Assembly: GCA_035549875.1 (NCBI GenBank)
Contig: DASZPV010000224.1
Span: 1-20,296 of the forward strand
Direction: 5' to 3'
Length of the DNA: 20,296 nt
Origin: JAKFWI01 sp035549875
GTDB taxonomy: Bacteria > Pseudomonadota > Alphaproteobacteria > Caulobacterales > Aquidulcibacteraceae
The position numbers and the translations under genes are program-made. Shown piece by piece: positions 18,349 to 20,296 of this stretch. The notes under the pieces are model-generated. The model did no database searches and had not been told where the DNA came from. It saw only the letters and a list, made by a program, of their open reading frames with translations. Positions within the stretch are counted from its first letter, which is position 1. Every line of letters begins with the position of its first letter.

Positions 18349-18470
18349 CCATCCCCAATGCCCCGTGGCGTCGCTATCCCCCCGCCACTATCGCGAAGCG
18401 AGACAAGCTCGCCCGGCAGCCTGTGGGCAAGATGGAAAAGCTGAAAATGCTGTCCCGACTGTAAGGATGT
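18349..18470 (-). ncRNA. candidate G-rich small RNA between two terminators
   Basis: The minus-strand segment between the hairpin at 18482-18503 and the terminator at 18311-18348 has no open reading frame of note. It can form a hairpin GCGAG/CTCGC (18398-18412) and another GTGGCG/CGCCAC (18365-18388). The loop and following bases hold runs of G (GGGGGG, GGGG, GGGG, GGG). No convincing promoter was found, so it could equally be 3' UTR of the SleB-type transcript. Confidence 0.3.
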
Positions 18471-18473
18471 TAC

Positions 18474-18503
18474 AAAAAAGCAACGCTTTCGCCGCGTAGC
18501 GTC
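18474..18503 (-). terminator. weak intrinsic terminator after the SleB-type gene
   Basis: On the minus strand a 6-bp stem (including one G-U pair), GACGCT (18503-18498) with AGCGTT (18487-18482), has a 10-base loop. It is followed by GCTTTTTTG, with six T residues at 18479-18474. The short stem makes it a modest terminator, about 25 bp past the gene's stop. Confidence 0.45.
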
Positions 18504-18528
18504 TCGCCTGGCTTTGAGCGTTTGGGCG

Positions 18529-19398
18529 CTAGGCGCCTGGCTCGAACCGGCTGCGCTTCTCCGCGCTGGTCGGGAAGCGGTAAAAGATGTGTGCGCCGAT
18601 ACGGGTCGTTTCGACCAAACTGGCGGACCAGATCGGGGCGACCTCGGCGGTGTGGTAGTGCGTGGCCCGGTGGGTGATCGGACGGGCAAAGCCCATCATC
18701 ACTTCCGACGCGATCGCCTGCGATCGGGCCCACGCTTCGCCGTTCGGCCGGCGATCCAGCGAACCATCGCAGGTAAAGGTGAACTGGCAGCCGGTGCTGC
18801 GCTCGGCGCCCTGATAGACGACGCCGCAGAAGGTGTTCGGATAGAGGCTCGACCGCGTGCGGTTTACGATGACTTCGGCCACCGCCATCTGCCCGTCATA
18901 GCTTTCACCACGCGCCTCATAATAGATGGCCTGCGCGAGACAGTTGGATTCCTCGGAGACGCGCTTGCCCTCGGCGAGCACGGCAGGCTGAAAAGGCTTC
19001 AGCGCCGCAAGCGCGTTGGTATCGCGCACCGCCGCGGAAATCAGCATCGCCGGCGCTTCTTCAACGCGATCGTGGAAACGGGCTTCGGCGCGCGCGCCAT
19101 ACCCGTTCGGCGTGGAATACGAAACCAGTTCGATGCGCGTCGCCGTCGGCGCGATGCGCGCTTCGGCAAGTTTCACATCGCCAATCGTTTTTTGGAACGC
19201 GAGGGCGCGCGCGCCCCACTCTGCGTCGGCGCGCTGTTCGGCGCCGCGATGAGATATGGCGTTCATGCCGCCTGCTGCAGCCGTGAGGCACACAACGGCG
19301 ACGGCGCCCTGCTTCAGGGCCTGTTGATTACGCTCAAGCTCGTCCATGAAGTCGGTCCAGCCCGTCCCGATTCGGCACGCTATAAGACGCCAGAACAT
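18529..19398 (-). CDS. SleB-type cell wall hydrolase (Hydrolase_2 family)
   Basis: The 289-residue protein has a hydrophobic anchor near the N-terminus (about residues 31-47, GAVAVVCLTAAAGGMNA). It ends in a catalytic domain: CLAQAIYYEARGES (153-166) with the presumed catalytic Glu161, VAEVIVNR, FCGVVYQG, CQFTFTCDG (204-212) and THYHTAEVAPIW (246-257). This is the spore cortex-lytic SleB fold, common in alphaproteobacteria, which acts as a peptidoglycan lytic enzyme in the periplasm. Four cysteines (153, 191, 204, 210) could form disulfides. The ATG at 19398 has AGGGA upstream; a second ATG at 19347 lacks a good ribosome site. It is the only gene on its transcript as far as can be seen, with a weak terminator downstream. 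Confidence 0.9.
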   Translation of the reverse strand: MFWRLIACRIGTGWTDFMDELERNQQALKQGAVAVVCLTAAAGGMNAISHRGAEQRADAEWGARALAFQKTIGDVKLAEARIAPTATRIELVSYSTPNGYGARAEARFHDRVEEAPAMLISAAVRDTNALAALKPFQPAVLAEGKRVSEESNCLAQAIYYEARGESYDGQMAVAEVIVNRTRSSLYPNTFCGVVYQGAERSTGCQFTFTCDGSLDRRPNGEAWARSQAIASEVMMGFARPITHRATHYHTAEVAPIWSASLVETTRIGAHIFYRFPTSAEKRSRFEPGA

Positions 19399-19637
19399 CG
19401 CAGCTTCCCTAATTTCGTCTTAACAGCGCGCAGGAACGGCGCCATGCGCGCCCATTGCGTATGCCGAAACCCAGATGCGTAACCCCGTACGCACTGGGCA
19501 GAAGGGAACAGCGCTTACACGCCCCCACCACACTCCAGAATTCAATTTTTCTTAACCTTCCCACACTTGCCCCCAAGCATTGGACCGATAACGCACGGGC
19601 CCTTTGACCGGTTCCCTATGGGCCCCTTGCGTTACTC

Positions 19638-19652
19638 TGTGAGCAAATCACA
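19638..19652. promoter_or_regulatory. TGTGA-N5-TCACA dyad, possible operator
   Basis: The arms TGTGA (19638-19642) and TCACA (19648-19652) are perfect inverted repeats. The half-sites match those of CRP-like regulators, but the spacer is 5 bases, not the usual 6, so a standard CRP site is not claimed. It lies about 160 bp upstream of the I78 start. Confidence 0.25.
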
Positions 19653-19733
19653 ACGCCGCAGACGCGATCACAGATAGCTGATGTGGCGACTTTGCCTGTT
19701 TTTTGATCACGCATAGCCGCCATGCAATCTTGC

Positions 19734-19772
19734 GGATCGCGATTTTCGCGCGATCCTGCGCCGCGCGGCGCA
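19734..19772. repeat. adjacent hairpin and 16-bp palindrome upstream of the I78 gene
   Basis: GGATCGCG (19734-19741) and CGCGATCC (19749-19756) form an 8-bp stem with a 7-base loop. Directly abutting is TGCGCCGCGCGGCGCA (19757-19772), a perfect 16-bp palindrome. A T-run (six T) follows some 10 bases later at about 19782-19787. It may be a leftover terminator, a leader structure or an interspersed palindromic repeat. Confidence 0.4.
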
Positions 19773-19814
19773 CAGCGTGAATTTTTTATGAAGCGCGTGA
19801 GAAGGACAAGTTCG

Positions 19815-20144
19815 ATGGTGAAAACGCACGTGCTGCCCGCTCTCGCGCTCGGAATTCTCGCCGCCTGCGCCAATATGAACACAACAAGCGCCGCGAGCGG
19901 CGACAAGCTCTCCAAGAAAGAAGTGGCCGATGCGACCAAGCGGCCAAGCGCGGATGAATGCGGCGCGCGCGCGCGTCAATCGCTCGTTGGCAAGTCTCGC
20001 AGCGAGATTCCCACAAAACCAGCCGGCGCCAATTGGCGCATAGCATGTACAGCCTGCCCCGTGACGCTCGATTACCGCCCCGATCGTCTCAACATCTTCT
20101 TCGACGAGAAGACGCAAGTGGTCCAGGAAGTGAAATGCGGCTGA
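19815..20144 (+). CDS. I78-family protease inhibitor, probable lipoprotein
   Basis: The 109-residue protein starts with a lipoprotein signal (MVKTHVLPALALGILAAC, lipobox cysteine at residue 18), then a low-complexity linker. An I78-type domain follows: ADECGARARQSLVGKSRSEI, then VTLDYRPDRLNIFFDE and the terminal VQEVKCG. The two framing cysteines and the DYRPDRLN motif are hallmarks of this small serine protease inhibitor family. It would sit in the envelope and guard against secreted or host proteases. The open frame extends upstream to 19722 with in-frame ATGs there and at 19788, but ATG at 19815 has AAGGA eight bases ahead and gives a clean signal peptide. An IS481-family element begins 13 bp after its stop, so its own terminator has probably been displaced. 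Confidence 0.8.
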   Translation: MVKTHVLPALALGILAACANMNTTSAASGDKLSKKEVADATKRPSADECGARARQSLVGKSRSEIPTKPAGANWRIACTACPVTLDYRPDRLNIFFDEKTQVVQEVKCG

Positions 20145-20157
20145 CACCCTCCCCGCG

Positions 20158-20296
20158 TGTACGGACCGGGGACATAGTGGGCGGGCGTTCGGGGACATGG
20201 TGGACAGTGTTTCGATCTCAGATCGGGGTCGGACATGCCGTTTCACGAGGTTTCCAAGATGGATCAACGCGAAGAGTTGGCCCGGCTGGGTCTGGA
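20158..20296 (+). mobile_element. left end of an IS481-family insertion sequence (runs off the window)
   Basis: The sequence from TGT at 20158 onward resembles the left end of IS481-family elements: TGTACGGACCGGGGACAT, then a repeated CGGGGACAT(A/G)GTGG block at 20167-20180 and 20190-20203 (13 of 14 bases equal), then the transposase start. The repeat pair may bind the transposase. The exact outer boundary and any target duplication cannot be checked without the other end. Confidence 0.65.
20235..20296 (+). CDS. IS481-family transposase, N-terminal fragment (cut by window edge)
   Basis: Twenty residues are visible, MPFHEVSKMDQREELARLGL, which match the usual IS481-family start (MPWxEVSxMDxRxEFVRLAL-like), just ahead of the helix-turn-helix that binds the element ends. 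The DDE integrase core lies beyond the window, so intactness is unknown. ATG at 20235 follows GGGGTCGG. It reads away from the I78 gene. Confidence 0.65.
   Translation, partial: MPFHEVSKMDQREELARLGL

Larger units (their letters stand above)
19399..19814. other. 416-bp gene-free stretch between the SleB-type and I78 genes
   Basis: I see no supportable gene here. A frame is open from 19722 into the I78 gene, but its sequence before 19815 is not protein-like for the family. The stretch holds a TGTGA-N5-TCACA dyad (19638-19652), an 8-bp-stem hairpin (19734-19756), a 16-bp GC palindrome (19757-19772), and several AT-rich patches (around 19541-19560) that may be promoter material for either flanking gene. 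Confidence 0.6.

Noticed and set aside
19638..19652. Standard CRP binding site
   Set aside because: The half-sites match but the spacer is 5 rather than 6 bases, so it is kept only as an unnamed dyad.

Overview
The window looks like a chromosomal segment of a high-GC alphaproteobacterium. Codon use is strongly GC3-biased and gene packing is tight, with many 4-base ATGA start/stop overlaps. One promoter matches the Caulobacter-type TTGAC-N14-GCTAAC pattern, and one intergenic region carries a cluster of GANTC sites, the target of the CcrM methyltransferase found in many alphaproteobacteria. A Caulobacterales or Hyphomonadaceae-like host is my best guess, but it is an inference. No rRNA, tRNA, CRISPR array or phage genes are visible.

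Layout from left to right. (1) Positions 1-~139 hold the 3' end of an IS630-family insertion sequence. (2) Positions 137-3725, minus strand, are a nucleotide-sugar and surface-polysaccharide cluster: a small membrane-anchored protein of unknown function, then rfbA (dTDP-glucose pyrophosphorylase), rfbB (dTDP-glucose 4,6-dehydratase) and a UDP-glucuronate 4-epimerase-like enzyme. (3) Positions 3924-5153, plus strand, encode an O-antigen ligase (WaaL)-type membrane protein that shares the surface-glycan theme. It overlaps tail-to-tail with the next gene. (4) Positions 5098-8203 are a pentose-phosphate and sugar locus: a SemiSWEET sugar transporter and transketolase on the minus strand, divergent from a TalC-type transaldolase on the plus strand. 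(5) Positions 8251-11131, plus strand, carry glutamine-dependent NAD+ synthetase and a CysQ-like 3',5'-bisphosphate nucleotidase. (6) Positions 11128-14050, minus strand, are a translationally coupled run of glutathione S-transferase, FKBP lipoprotein, GNAT acetyltransferase and ArgE-type acetylornithine deacetylase. (7) Positions 14081-18264, minus strand, hold a dipeptide-type double ABC ATPase with no permease beside it, threonine dehydratase with an ACT domain, and a CsgG-like secreted protein with a C-terminal SH3-like tail, closed by two tandem intrinsic terminators. (8) Positions 18311-19398, minus strand, contain a SleB-type cell-wall hydrolase followed by two separated terminator-like hairpins that bracket a possible G-rich small RNA. 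(9) Positions 19399-20296 contain a 416-bp gene-free stretch with several palindromes, an I78-type protease-inhibitor lipoprotein, and the left end of an IS481-family element that runs off the window.

Most genes are ordinary housekeeping genes, and I found no clearly new multi-gene defence or mobile system. The most interesting signals are regulatory: the GANTC cluster in the tkt/tal divergent promoter region, a hairpin containing the ribosome-binding site of the SemiSWEET gene, a perfect 17-bp palindrome just before nadE, the putative G-rich sRNA after the SleB gene, and the CsgG-SH3 protein.
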